The notes under the pieces are model-generated. The model was not told where the DNA came from and did not search any database. It worked only from the letters and a program-made list of their open reading frames with translations. From DASSFG01 sp035547915 (GTDB taxonomy: Bacteria; Planctomycetota; Planctomycetia; Pirellulales; JAICIG01), in NCBI GenBank assembly GCA_035547915.1, contig DASZTS010000138.1:193462-257461 (forward strand): a stretch of DNA of 64,000 bases, in the 5' to 3' direction. Below, in pieces: positions 9,054-17,278 of this stretch. The position numbers and the translations under genes were made by a program. How positions within the stretch are numbered: the stretch's first letter is position 1; each line of letters starts with the position of its first letter.

Positions 9054-10289
9054 ATGCCCCCTTTCGGACCATCGCCCATGTCGACCGTTTCGCCGGCTAC
9101 TGGCGTCACGAAATCGCCCCGCTTGGTTTCGCTCGACGCATATCGGGGTTTCATTATGCTGGCGATGGCCTCGGCCGGTTTCAGATTCGCCGAAATTGCC
9201 CGCCAGCAGGCCTTCGAGCACGATCCCGTCTGGCAATGGCTCGGATACCATACCGATCACGTCGTCTGGACAGGCTGTGCCTTCTGGGATCTCATCCAGC
9301 CGTCCTTCATGTTCATGGTCGGAGTGGCCATGCCCTACTCCTACGCGGTCCGCCAGGCTCACGGGCAAGGCTACGGAAGGATGCTAGCGCACGCCGTCTA
9401 CCGCTCGATCGTGCTGGTGCTGCTCGGCGTGTTTTTGACGTCGAATTGGAGTGGGCAGACCGAATGGACGTTCACGAACGTCCTATGCCAGATCGGCCTG
9501 GGCTATCCGTTCCTATTCCTGCTTTGGAATCGGCCGCTACGTTGGCAGCTCGCGGCCGCGGCGCTGATCCTGGTCGGCGACTGGTTTTTGTTCTATAGCT
9601 GGCCGGTGCCGTCTCCTGCCGATTATTCGCGGGCCGGCCTTCCGGACGACTGGCCGCACCTGACCGGCCTGGCGGGCCACTGGGACAAGAACACAAATGT
9701 CGCGGCGGCCGCCGATGCGGTCATTCTGAACTGGTTCCCGCGTCAGGAGCCGTTCCGCTTTAATGCCGGTGGTTATACGACGCTCAATTTCGTCCCTTCG
9801 CTCGCGACGATGATCTTCGGGCTGGTCGCAGGTGGCCTGATGCGAAGCGCCTGGCCGCCGGGTCGCAAGCTGGCCGTTCTCTTTGCCTGGGGCGCGGCTT
9901 CTCTCGCCGCGGGTTATCTGCTCGATCGCTTGGGGCTGTGTCCCTCGGTCAAACGCATTTGGACCCCAAGTTGGACACTTCTTAGCACGGGCTGGACCCT
10001 GTGGATGCTGGCGGGTTTTTACGGCCTGATCGATGTGGCCGGCTTCCGCCGCCTCGCCTGGCCACTGGCGGTGGTCGGCATGAACTCGATCGTCATGTAC
10101 GTGATGAGCCAGTTGCTGAAAGGCTGGGTGGCCGAAAGCCTCAAACGGCATTTCGGCGAGAGCCTATTCACCGCCTACGGCTGGCTCGACCAGGTTTATG
10201 CCCCCGCGGTGCAGATGGGCTGCGTGCTGTTCGTCTTCTGGCTGATATGCGTCTGGCTCTACCGACAGAAGATCTTCGTGCGCATCTGA
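9054..10289 (+). CDS. HGSNAT/DUF5009-type membrane acyltransferase
   Basis: A 411-residue multi-pass membrane protein; a second ATG at 9078 is also possible. The N-terminal region has RLVSLDAYRGFIM, the hallmark of the heparan-alpha-glucosaminide N-acetyltransferase/DUF5009 family. It is followed by FWDLIQPSFMFMVGVAMPYS and about nine further hydrophobic segments. Family members move an acetyl group from cytoplasmic acetyl-CoA across the membrane to a sugar, which fits a sulfated or aminated polysaccharide-using planctomycete. The gene is convergent with ppk1, with 6 bases between the stops. Confidence 0.82.
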   Translation: MPPFGPSPMSTVSPATGVTKSPRLVSLDAYRGFIMLAMASAGFRFAEIARQQAFEHDPVWQWLGYHTDHVVWTGCAFWDLIQPSFMFMVGVAMPYSYAVRQAHGQGYGRMLAHAVYRSIVLVLLGVFLTSNWSGQTEWTFTNVLCQIGLGYPFLFLLWNRPLRWQLAAAALILVGDWFLFYSWPVPSPADYSRAGLPDDWPHLTGLAGHWDKNTNVAAAADAVILNWFPRQEPFRFNAGGYTTLNFVPSLATMIFGLVAGGLMRSAWPPGRKLAVLFAWGAASLAAGYLLDRLGLCPSVKRIWTPSWTLLSTGWTLWMLAGFYGLIDVAGFRRLAWPLAVVGMNSIVMYVMSQLLKGWVAESLKRHFGESLFTAYGWLDQVYAPAVQMGCVLFVFWLICVWLYRQKIFVRI

Positions 10290-10295
10290 TCTACA

Positions 10296-12467
10296 TCAGG
10301 GGCGCGGAGCGACCGCCTCGCCGGCCACCAGCGTGCCGTTGCCTGAGATGGCCGCGTCGCCAACCAGCAGTTCGGGCCGGAGGCTGAGCAATTCCTCCTG
10401 CACGCGGTAGCGCGCCTCGCCCTCCTGGGGTTGAAACCGTTCGTGGCTGCCGTCGGGTTTCAGGATGCGGGCCTTCACGTTGTCGCGCAGATAGGCCGGC
10501 ACGATCTCTTTGAGGATGCGCTGCTTCAATTCGGGCGTTTCGATCGGAAACATCACCTCGACCCGGCGGTAGAAATTGCGCGGCATCCAATCGGCGCTGG
10601 CCAGAAAGACCTGCCCTTCGTCGTCGGGGCTGAAGACGAAGATCCGGCTATGCTCCAAAAACCGGTCGACAATGCTCCGCACCCGGATATTCTCCGAGAT
10701 ACCGGGCAGGCCAGGCCGCAGGCAGCAGATGCCGCGACACACCAGATCGATTGGCACGCCGGCCTGGCTGGCACGGTACAGGGCTTCGATCACGCGATAG
10801 TCGACCAGCGAATTGAGCTTGGCGAAGACCCGCGAAGGCCGCCCCTCGCGTGCCCGCTGCGCCTGCTCATCGATCAGCTCGATCGTGCGGCGGTGCAGGT
10901 CGGCCGGGGCCACGATCAGCTTCCGCCAGCGATGTCCCTGCGAATAACCGGTGAGCAGGTTGAACAGCGCCGAAGCGTCGGCCGCGATATCTTCGTTGGC
11001 GGTGAACAGCCCCAGATCGGTATACACCAACGCCGTCGTGGGATTGTAGTTACCCGACGACAAATGGACATATCGCCGCACGACGCCGCTCTCTTGCCGC
11101 ACCACGAGCGACAACTTGCAGTGCGTCTTGAGGTCGAGAAAGCCGAATACCACGTGCACGCCCGAGCGTTCCAGTTGCCGCGCCCAGCTCACGTTCGCCT
11201 CTTCGTCGAAGCGGGCCTTGAGCTCGACCAGCGCGGTGACATGCTTGCCGTTCTCGGCCGCCTGCATCAACGCCCGGGTTACCGGCGAATCACCGCTCGT
11301 GCGGTAGAGTGTCTGCTTGATGGCCAGCACGTTCGGATCCTTGGCGGCGCGGCTGATGAACTCGACGACCGGGTCGAACGACTCGAACGGATGGTGCAGA
11401 AGAATGTCGTTGCGGCGGATATTGGCGAAAATGTCGTCGCCGCCGCGCGAGCGCCTCCCGCGGGGTATGCGGGGCGTGAAGGGCGTATCGCGCAGATGCT
11501 CGCGGCCGGGCACGCGCAAGAGGTCCATCATGCCTGTCAGGTCGAGCGGGCCGGGAATGCGGTAGACCTCACCGTAGGCGTCGGGCGAGTTTTCATCCGC
11601 TTCATGCAACTCCTCGGGGTCGACGACCATGCGGATCAACTCTTCGCTGCCACTGGCCGCGATCTCCAGCCGTACCGCCTGCCCGCGCTGGCGGGCCTTG
11701 AGTCGGTCCTCGATCAGCCGCAGCATGTCGTCCGATTCCTGCTCCAGCAACTCGAGATCGCTGTCGCGGGTGATTCGGAAGGTGGTACTCGTCTGCACGT
11801 CGAAGCCACCGAACAACTCCGGCAGACGGGCCGAGACGGCGTCTTCCAACAGGATGAATTGCAGTTCGTCGCCCTGGCTCAGCGGTACCAAGCGCGGCAA
11901 CACCTGCGGCAATTGCACCACAGCGAAGAGATGTTTTGGCCCGAGCCCATGATCGCGTTCCAGGAGCGTCGCCAGATAGAGCCCGCGGTTGTGATAGCGC
12001 GGGCTGGGATGGGCCGGGTCGACGGCCATCGGCGTGAGGATGGGAAAGGCCCGCTCCGTGAAAAAACGATCGAGGGTCGCCCGCTGTTCCCCGTTCAACT
12101 CGTCATGCTTCAACAGCCGGATGCGCTGTTCGGCCAATTGCGGCAGAACCGACTCGTTCCAGCAGCGGTATTGGGCGGCCACGAGTTCCTTGGTGCGGGC
12201 CGCGATTCGCTGCAACTGCACGATGGCCCGCAACCCGTCGGGCGCATAGTCCTCCGGCGCCCCGTCGCCGAATGCCTGCTCGCGCAGGCCGGCCACGCGG
12301 ACCATGAAGAACTCGTCGAGGTTCGAGCTGAAGATCGCCAGAAACTTGACCCGCTCCAACAGCGGATTGGATTCGTCGACCGCCTCTTCGAGCACACGAG
12401 CGTTGAACTCCAGCCAGCTCAACTCGCGGTTGATGAAATGTTCGGCTAAAAAGACCTGTTCGGCCAT
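10296..12467 (-). CDS. ppk1: Polyphosphate kinase 1
   Basis: The ATG at 12467 gives 723 residues beginning MAEQVFLAEHFINRELSWLEFN, the conserved N-terminal signature of PPK1; a TTG 30 bases upstream is unlikely. Other family landmarks are DILLHHPFESFDPVVEFI, the arginine-rich ELKARFDEEANV segment and RYVHLSSGNYNPTTA, which holds the His that becomes phosphorylated. The C-terminal part contains SADWMPRNFYRRVEVMFPI. The length matches the family. The enzyme makes inorganic polyphosphate reversibly from ATP and supports stress survival and phosphate storage. No exopolyphosphatase gene lies next to it. Confidence 0.96.
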   Translation of the reverse strand: MAEQVFLAEHFINRELSWLEFNARVLEEAVDESNPLLERVKFLAIFSSNLDEFFMVRVAGLREQAFGDGAPEDYAPDGLRAIVQLQRIAARTKELVAAQYRCWNESVLPQLAEQRIRLLKHDELNGEQRATLDRFFTERAFPILTPMAVDPAHPSPRYHNRGLYLATLLERDHGLGPKHLFAVVQLPQVLPRLVPLSQGDELQFILLEDAVSARLPELFGGFDVQTSTTFRITRDSDLELLEQESDDMLRLIEDRLKARQRGQAVRLEIAASGSEELIRMVVDPEELHEADENSPDAYGEVYRIPGPLDLTGMMDLLRVPGREHLRDTPFTPRIPRGRRSRGGDDIFANIRRNDILLHHPFESFDPVVEFISRAAKDPNVLAIKQTLYRTSGDSPVTRALMQAAENGKHVTALVELKARFDEEANVSWARQLERSGVHVVFGFLDLKTHCKLSLVVRQESGVVRRYVHLSSGNYNPTTALVYTDLGLFTANEDIAADASALFNLLTGYSQGHRWRKLIVAPADLHRRTIELIDEQAQRAREGRPSRVFAKLNSLVDYRVIEALYRASQAGVPIDLVCRGICCLRPGLPGISENIRVRSIVDRFLEHSRIFVFSPDDEGQVFLASADWMPRNFYRRVEVMFPIETPELKQRILKEIVPAYLRDNVKARILKPDGSHERFQPQEGEARYRVQEELLSLRPELLVGDAAISGNGTLVAGEAVAPRP

Positions 12468-12485
12468 GTTTTGCTTATGGGGCTG

Positions 12486-12540
12486 AGAGGCTGACAAGAC
12501 AGCATCCAGAGGAGTTCGATGCGAGTTTGTCGGTTGCTCT
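12486..12540 (-). repeat. Internally deleted copy of the TTAGAG palindromic element
   Basis: GAGGCTGACAAGAC at 12487-12500 and TTTGTCGGTTGCTCT at 12526-12540 correspond to the two ends of the larger element seen at 40679-40785 and elsewhere, in reverse orientation. The central hairpin is absent. It lies just upstream of ppk1. The match is by eye. Confidence 0.45.
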
Positions 12541-12735
12541 TCGATGACGTGTAGATCGGTTTCCTGACGGTCTGCAACAAAATCCGGTCCGAAGCCTGAT
12601 TTTCGAGCGGGCCGGCGTGACTTGTGGATAATCTCTCAATGATACGGCAGATGGCTGGCGGGCAGAACCGCTATAGCCTATATGGCCCGCAGGGGAGGGG
12701 AAATGGGGTGACCACCAGTACAGACCATCCGGCGG

Positions 12736-13683
12736 ATGCCGTTCGCCCCCCTTTTTCAGCGCGGCAAATCTCGACTTCCAACGAATCCCTTCAACCAATT
12801 CATGCAGGACTACGTCAACTGGCGGACTCTGTACCCTTTCCAATCGCATTGGCTCGACCTCGACGGGCTGCGTTACCACTATCTCGACGAAGGCGAAGGT
12901 GAACCCCTGCTCTTGGTGCACGGGAATCCGACCTGGTCGTTTTATTGGCGCGAGCTGACGCGAGCCTTGCGCGGCAGGTATCGGGTGATCGTGCCCGACC
13001 ATATCGGCTGCGGCCTCTCGGACAAGCCGCGGCACTACGAGTATCGCTTAGCGCGCCACATCGATAACCTGCGTCGGCTGATCGACCACTTGGGGCTTGA
13101 TGGCCTGACGCTGTTGGCCCACGACTGGGGCGGGGCGATCGGGCTGGGGGCCGCCGTGGCCGCGCCCGCACGTTTCCGCCGCTTCGTGCTCTTCAACACG
13201 GCGGCTTACCGGTCGCAAAAGATCCCCTGGCGCATACGTATCTGCCGGACCCCGCTGCTAGGCGAATTGGCTGTGCGCGGATTGAACGGCTTCGCTCGTG
13301 CAGCTTTGACGATGGCGGTGGCCAAGCATGAGCGCATGACGCCCGCCGTACGTCAGGGGCTGCTGGCCCCTTACGATTCCTGGGCAAACCGCATCGCCAC
13401 CCACCGTTTCGTGCAAGACATTCCCCTCTCGCCACAGCACCCCAGCTACGCCACGCTCGAATCGATCGAGCGGGGGCTTACGCTATTTAGCAAGCAACCG
13501 GTGATGTTTATCTGGGGCATGCGCGATTGGTGCTTCACGCCGCACTTTCTGGAACGGTTCTTGGAATTCTTCCCCGATGCCGAAGTGCACCGCCTGTTCG
13601 ACGCCTCGCACTACGTCATCGAAGACGCCCACGAACTGATCGTGCCGCTCGTCGAAGCGTTCTTGGCCGCTCATCCCCTCTAG
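12736..13683 (+). CDS. Haloalkane dehalogenase-like alpha/beta hydrolase (OleB-like?)
   Basis: A 315-residue hydrolase; the ATG at 12802 (MQDYVNWRTLYPF) is an alternative start. The N-terminal HGNPTWSFYWREL is the oxyanion motif of the haloalkane dehalogenase group. The nucleophile is Asp in AHDWGGAIG rather than Ser, with MRDWCFTP near the acid position and His in ASHYVIED. These features fit haloalkane dehalogenases and also OleB, which cleaves beta-lactones in long-chain olefin synthesis. VPDHIGCGLSDKP recalls OleB proteins, but no oleA, oleC or oleD gene is next to it, so the specific role stays open. It lies convergent to valS. Confidence 0.8.
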   Translation: MPFAPLFQRGKSRLPTNPFNQFMQDYVNWRTLYPFQSHWLDLDGLRYHYLDEGEGEPLLLVHGNPTWSFYWRELTRALRGRYRVIVPDHIGCGLSDKPRHYEYRLARHIDNLRRLIDHLGLDGLTLLAHDWGGAIGLGAAVAAPARFRRFVLFNTAAYRSQKIPWRIRICRTPLLGELAVRGLNGFARAALTMAVAKHERMTPAVRQGLLAPYDSWANRIATHRFVQDIPLSPQHPSYATLESIERGLTLFSKQPVMFIWGMRDWCFTPHFLERFLEFFPDAEVHRLFDASHYVIEDAHELIVPLVEAFLAAHPL

Positions 13684-13704
13684 GCCCGTACGGTGCCGAG
13701 TTGG

Positions 13705-16700
13705 TCAGGCCCGCTGCGCCATTTTCGCGAGAGTCGCTTCTACGGCGGCGAGTTGGGTCTGTAAATCGACAAGCGACGATCGTTCTTTGGCGACTACGTC
13801 GGCCGGGGCGCGTTCGACGAAGCTGGCGTTCGACAGTTTCTTCTCCTTCACCGCCATGGCTTGGCCGAGCCGGTCGCGCTCTTTCTCCAAGCGGACAATC
13901 TCGGCCTTGATATCGATCAGCCCCTCCAAGTCGACGAACAGTTCAACGCCTTTCAGGCTGACGTGGGCGTGCGTTTCGGGCGGTGCGGCCGCCGGCCCCC
14001 AAACGGTGGCTTGAGCGCCGGCCAACGACTCGAAATAACGCGACATCGGCTCAAGCAGTCGGGCCGTCTCGGCCGAGCAACGAGCAGCAAACCGTATCGG
14101 CGTCTTGGGGGCGATGTTCTGCCGGCTGCGAATCTCGCGTAGACCGCGCAAAACTTCTTGAAAACCGGTGAACTGCGCTTCGATGTTGGCATCACAACGC
14201 CGTAGGTCGGCTACAGGCCAAGGGGCGATCATCACACTGGCGGCAGCGGACGTCGGAGAGTCGAGCCCGCGCGCAGGAGCTGCCACCGCCAGAAGCTGCC
14301 AGATTTCTTCCGTAAGGAAGGGCATGGCAGGATGCAACAGGCGGATCAGCGTATCGAGCGTGTGGGTCAGGACGCGCTCGGCCGTCGTACACTGCACAGG
14401 ATCTTGCAGCCGACCCTTCACCATTTCGACGTAAAAGCTGCAAAACTCATCCCAGGCGAATTCGTACAGGGCCCGCATCGCGTCGGCAAAGCGATAGCTG
14501 TCGAGCGCCTCGGTGACTTGTCTGGTGACGGTTGCCAGTCGACTCAATACCCAGCGGTCCTCGACGGCCAACTCGCTGTCGGCCACGGGCCCGGCCGCGT
14601 AGGCATCCAGCTTCGTGAGCGTGAAGCGGGCGGCGTTCCAGAGCTTGTTGCAAAAGTTGCGAGCCAATTCGAAACGCTCGCTGACCACCGGCCCGCGTGG
14701 CAGGGCCGCGTCCTCGGGCTTGCTCGCCCACTGTGTGGAAAACTCCTGGCCGCAGTGCGTACACTTGACCCGCGGCAGGACACGGTTTTTCTTGGTCTGC
14801 TCGATGAGCTTGCCGCAGTGCGGGCATTCGAACTCCACGGGCATGCGGACGTCTTGCGTCTCGGTCGTCAAATAGGCCAGCGCGAAGCGCATGGCGTCGG
14901 CCCCGAACTTGTCCATGACGTCCAGCGGATCGACGCCGTTGCCCTTCGACTTCGACATCGTCTCGCCGTAGCCGTCGAGAATCTTGGGGTGGATGAACAC
15001 CTCGCGGAACGGCACATCGCCGACGTTGTTGAGCCCGGTGAGCACCATCCGCGCCACCCACAACGTAATAATGTCGCGGCTGGTGACGAGCACGCTCGTC
15101 GGGTAGTAGTACTTCAGCTCTGGGGTCTGCTCAGGCCAGCCGAGCGTCGAATGCGGCCAGAGGGCCGAGCTGAACCACGTGTCGAGCACATCGTCGTCGC
15201 GAATCAGCGTGTGGCCCGGCAGGGCGTCTTCCGCCAAGTCTTCTTCCTGGGCGCAGATGAGCCAGCGGTCGCCCTCTTCGTCGCGCTGCCAGACGACGTC
15301 GTCGCGGTCGGCAAAGGCCCGTTTCAGGTCGGCTTCGCTGGCGGTCGGCGCGTACCAGACCGGGATTCGGTGGCCCCACCAGAGTTGCCGGCTGACGGGC
15401 CAATCCCGCTTTTCGCCGAGCCAATCGAGATAGCCCTGCGCATACCGACTCGGCACGATCTTGATGCGGCCGTCGCTGACCGCGTCCATCGCCGACTGCG
15501 CCAGCCGGTCCATTCTGACGAACCACTGGTCGGCCAGATACGGTTCGATCGGCGTCTTCGAGCGATCGGAATGGGCCAGGTCGATTTCGCGGTCTTCTAC
15601 TTCGACGAGCAGGCCCAGCCCTTCCATGTCGGCAACCACACGTTCACGCGCCTTGGCGATCGTCAGCCCCTGATACGGACCGGCGTTGCCGTTGAGCGTG
15701 CCATCCGGATTGAGGATGTTCACCATCGGCAGATTCTGCCGTTTGCCGACTTCATAATCGTTCGGGTCGTGAGCCGGCGTGATCTTGACGCAACCGCTGC
15801 CCAATTCGGGCTTGGCCCATTCGTCGGCGACGAGTGGAATCTCGCGGTCGACCAGCGGCAGGCGCAACAAGCGACCGGCGCGGGCCATATCGCGCAGTCC
15901 GATGAGCGTCGGCAGCACCGTCGCGCGCCGCTCGGCCAGTGCCGCCAACTGCCGTTCGACCTCGGCCCGGTCTTTGTCGGATGTCTCGGCCAATTTTGCG
16001 GTCAACTCGGCCTCGGCCGCGTCGAGCGCGGCGGCAGGGTCGGGATGAACGGCGACGGCCGTGTCGCCGAGCATCGTCTCCGGACGGGTGGTCGCGATCG
16101 TGACGTGTGTTGGCTCGCCGGGCCGCGGATCGATCACCGGGTAGCGAAGGTGCCAGAAATGTCCGGCTACCGCCTCGTGATAGACTTCGTCGTCGCTGAC
16201 CGCCGTTTGCAGGAAGGTGTCCCAGTTGACGAGCCGCTTGCCGCGGTAGATCAGCTTATCGCGGAACAGGCCGAAAAATGTGTGACGGACGGCCCGCGCA
16301 CAAACGGGGTCGAGCGTGAAGCGCGTACGCTGCCAGTCGCAACTGCACCCCATGCGTTTCAACTGGCCGAGGATGCGCTGCTCGTACTCGTTCTTCCACT
16401 CCCAGATGCGTTCGACGAGCTTTTCGCGACCCAGGTCGTGACGGCTCTTCTTTTCTTCCTGCAATAGACGGCGTTCGACGACGGCCTGCGTGGCAATGCC
16501 GGCGTGGTCGGTGCCCGGCATCCAGAGGGCATTGAATCCTTGCATCCGCTTGGAGCGGATGAGAATGTCTTGCAGCGAGTTGTTCAGTGCGTGCCCCAGG
16601 TGAAGTGCGCCGGTGACATTCGGCGGTGGGATGACGATCGTATACGGCCGCCGGCTCGGGTCGGGTTCGCTATGAAAATAGCCTTGTTCTTCCCAGAACG

Positions 16701-16776
16701 AATACCAACGCCGTTGCGGCTCAGCATGGTGGTACTGCGTGGGAAGGTCCTTGATGGGCGACGGCTGTTGGGGCAT
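13705..16776 (-). CDS. valS: Valine--tRNA ligase
   Basis: The ATG at 16776 gives 1023 residues beginning MPQQPSPIKDLPTQYHHAE; 41 more in-frame codons upstream look non-coding. Class I signatures are PPNVTGALHLGHA (HIGH motif) and GETMSKSKGNG (KMSKS motif), with the editing domain TTRPETMLGDTAVAVHP between them. The C-terminal valyl coiled coil is present (IKAEIVRLEKERDRLGQAM onward). Two insertions stand out: a charged helical stretch in the editing domain near 15880-16040, and a zinc-ribbon-like segment just after KMSKS near 14750-14840 with two CxxC pairs (CPHCG and CTHCG). The enzyme charges tRNA-Val in the cytoplasm and edits mischarged threonine. Confidence 0.97.
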   Translation of the reverse strand: MPQQPSPIKDLPTQYHHAEPQRRWYSFWEEQGYFHSEPDPSRRPYTIVIPPPNVTGALHLGHALNNSLQDILIRSKRMQGFNALWMPGTDHAGIATQAVVERRLLQEEKKSRHDLGREKLVERIWEWKNEYEQRILGQLKRMGCSCDWQRTRFTLDPVCARAVRHTFFGLFRDKLIYRGKRLVNWDTFLQTAVSDDEVYHEAVAGHFWHLRYPVIDPRPGEPTHVTIATTRPETMLGDTAVAVHPDPAAALDAAEAELTAKLAETSDKDRAEVERQLAALAERRATVLPTLIGLRDMARAGRLLRLPLVDREIPLVADEWAKPELGSGCVKITPAHDPNDYEVGKRQNLPMVNILNPDGTLNGNAGPYQGLTIAKARERVVADMEGLGLLVEVEDREIDLAHSDRSKTPIEPYLADQWFVRMDRLAQSAMDAVSDGRIKIVPSRYAQGYLDWLGEKRDWPVSRQLWWGHRIPVWYAPTASEADLKRAFADRDDVVWQRDEEGDRWLICAQEEDLAEDALPGHTLIRDDDVLDTWFSSALWPHSTLGWPEQTPELKYYYPTSVLVTSRDIITLWVARMVLTGLNNVGDVPFREVFIHPKILDGYGETMSKSKGNGVDPLDVMDKFGADAMRFALAYLTTETQDVRMPVEFECPHCGKLIEQTKKNRVLPRVKCTHCGQEFSTQWASKPEDAALPRGPVVSERFELARNFCNKLWNAARFTLTKLDAYAAGPVADSELAVEDRWVLSRLATVTRQVTEALDSYRFADAMRALYEFAWDEFCSFYVEMVKGRLQDPVQCTTAERVLTHTLDTLIRLLHPAMPFLTEEIWQLLAVAAPARGLDSPTSAAASVMIAPWPVADLRRCDANIEAQFTGFQEVLRGLREIRSRQNIAPKTPIRFAARCSAETARLLEPMSRYFESLAGAQATVWGPAAAPPETHAHVSLKGVELFVDLEGLIDIKAEIVRLEKERDRLGQAMAVKEKKLSNASFVERAPADVVAKERSSLVDLQTQLAAVEATLAKMAQRA

Positions 16777-17278
16777 TGAGCGGGAGGGGGCAGGCTCTTT
16801 ACGACGCCCCGCTTGAGGAAACGGACGGGTTATCCCGGCGCGCCGGGTACAAAAGAATGACCGAGCCCGAATCGGGCAGGTTCGCGGCACCGCGGGCAAC
16901 GAATTCTAACTCTTGTTGAACGGGGAGCCAACCGCGAGTGCCGAGCGTCTGCGATTCAATGTAACCGCTGTCCGGGGGTAGCAGCCCGGTCGGGGCAGGC
17001 GGACCGATTGGGCCATTTGAGTAGCCGCAGATGAACTCGGATAAACGCGGATGAAAAAGTTATCGACCCCCGTCGACAACGCATGATGTCAAGCTTGGCT
17101 GTGCCGATTCGCCAGGGAGCGAGTGGGCGTGCCGGTTTGCTCGATCATGGCATCTTCAAATTCAATCTGAGTTCATCCGCGTTCATCTGTGGCCAATCTC
17201 TCCCAATCGACGAACCGATCGTTCGGCTCCGGCGTTCCCTCGCTCATGCACGATCGGTTCCCGAAAAGAATAGGTGTC
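16777..17278. other. Intergenic region with an inverted pair of short repeats
   Basis: No credible gene is seen. A related sequence occurs in opposite orientations at 17024-17055 and 17172-17194; both contain TTCATCCGCGTT and CATCTG when read in the same sense. Such 'ttcatccgcgttcatctg' repeats are, from memory, scattered between genes in several bacterial groups. The valS promoter should lie in the first part of this interval, but no confident -35/-10 pair was found. Confidence 0.45.

Noticed and set aside
10431..12449. Plus-strand open frame of 672 codons opposite ppk1
   Set aside because: High-G+C antisense shadow; the minus strand is unmistakably PPK1.
14332..16467. Plus-strand open frame of 711 codons opposite valS
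   Set aside because: Shadow of valyl-tRNA synthetase; it has no recognisable domain.
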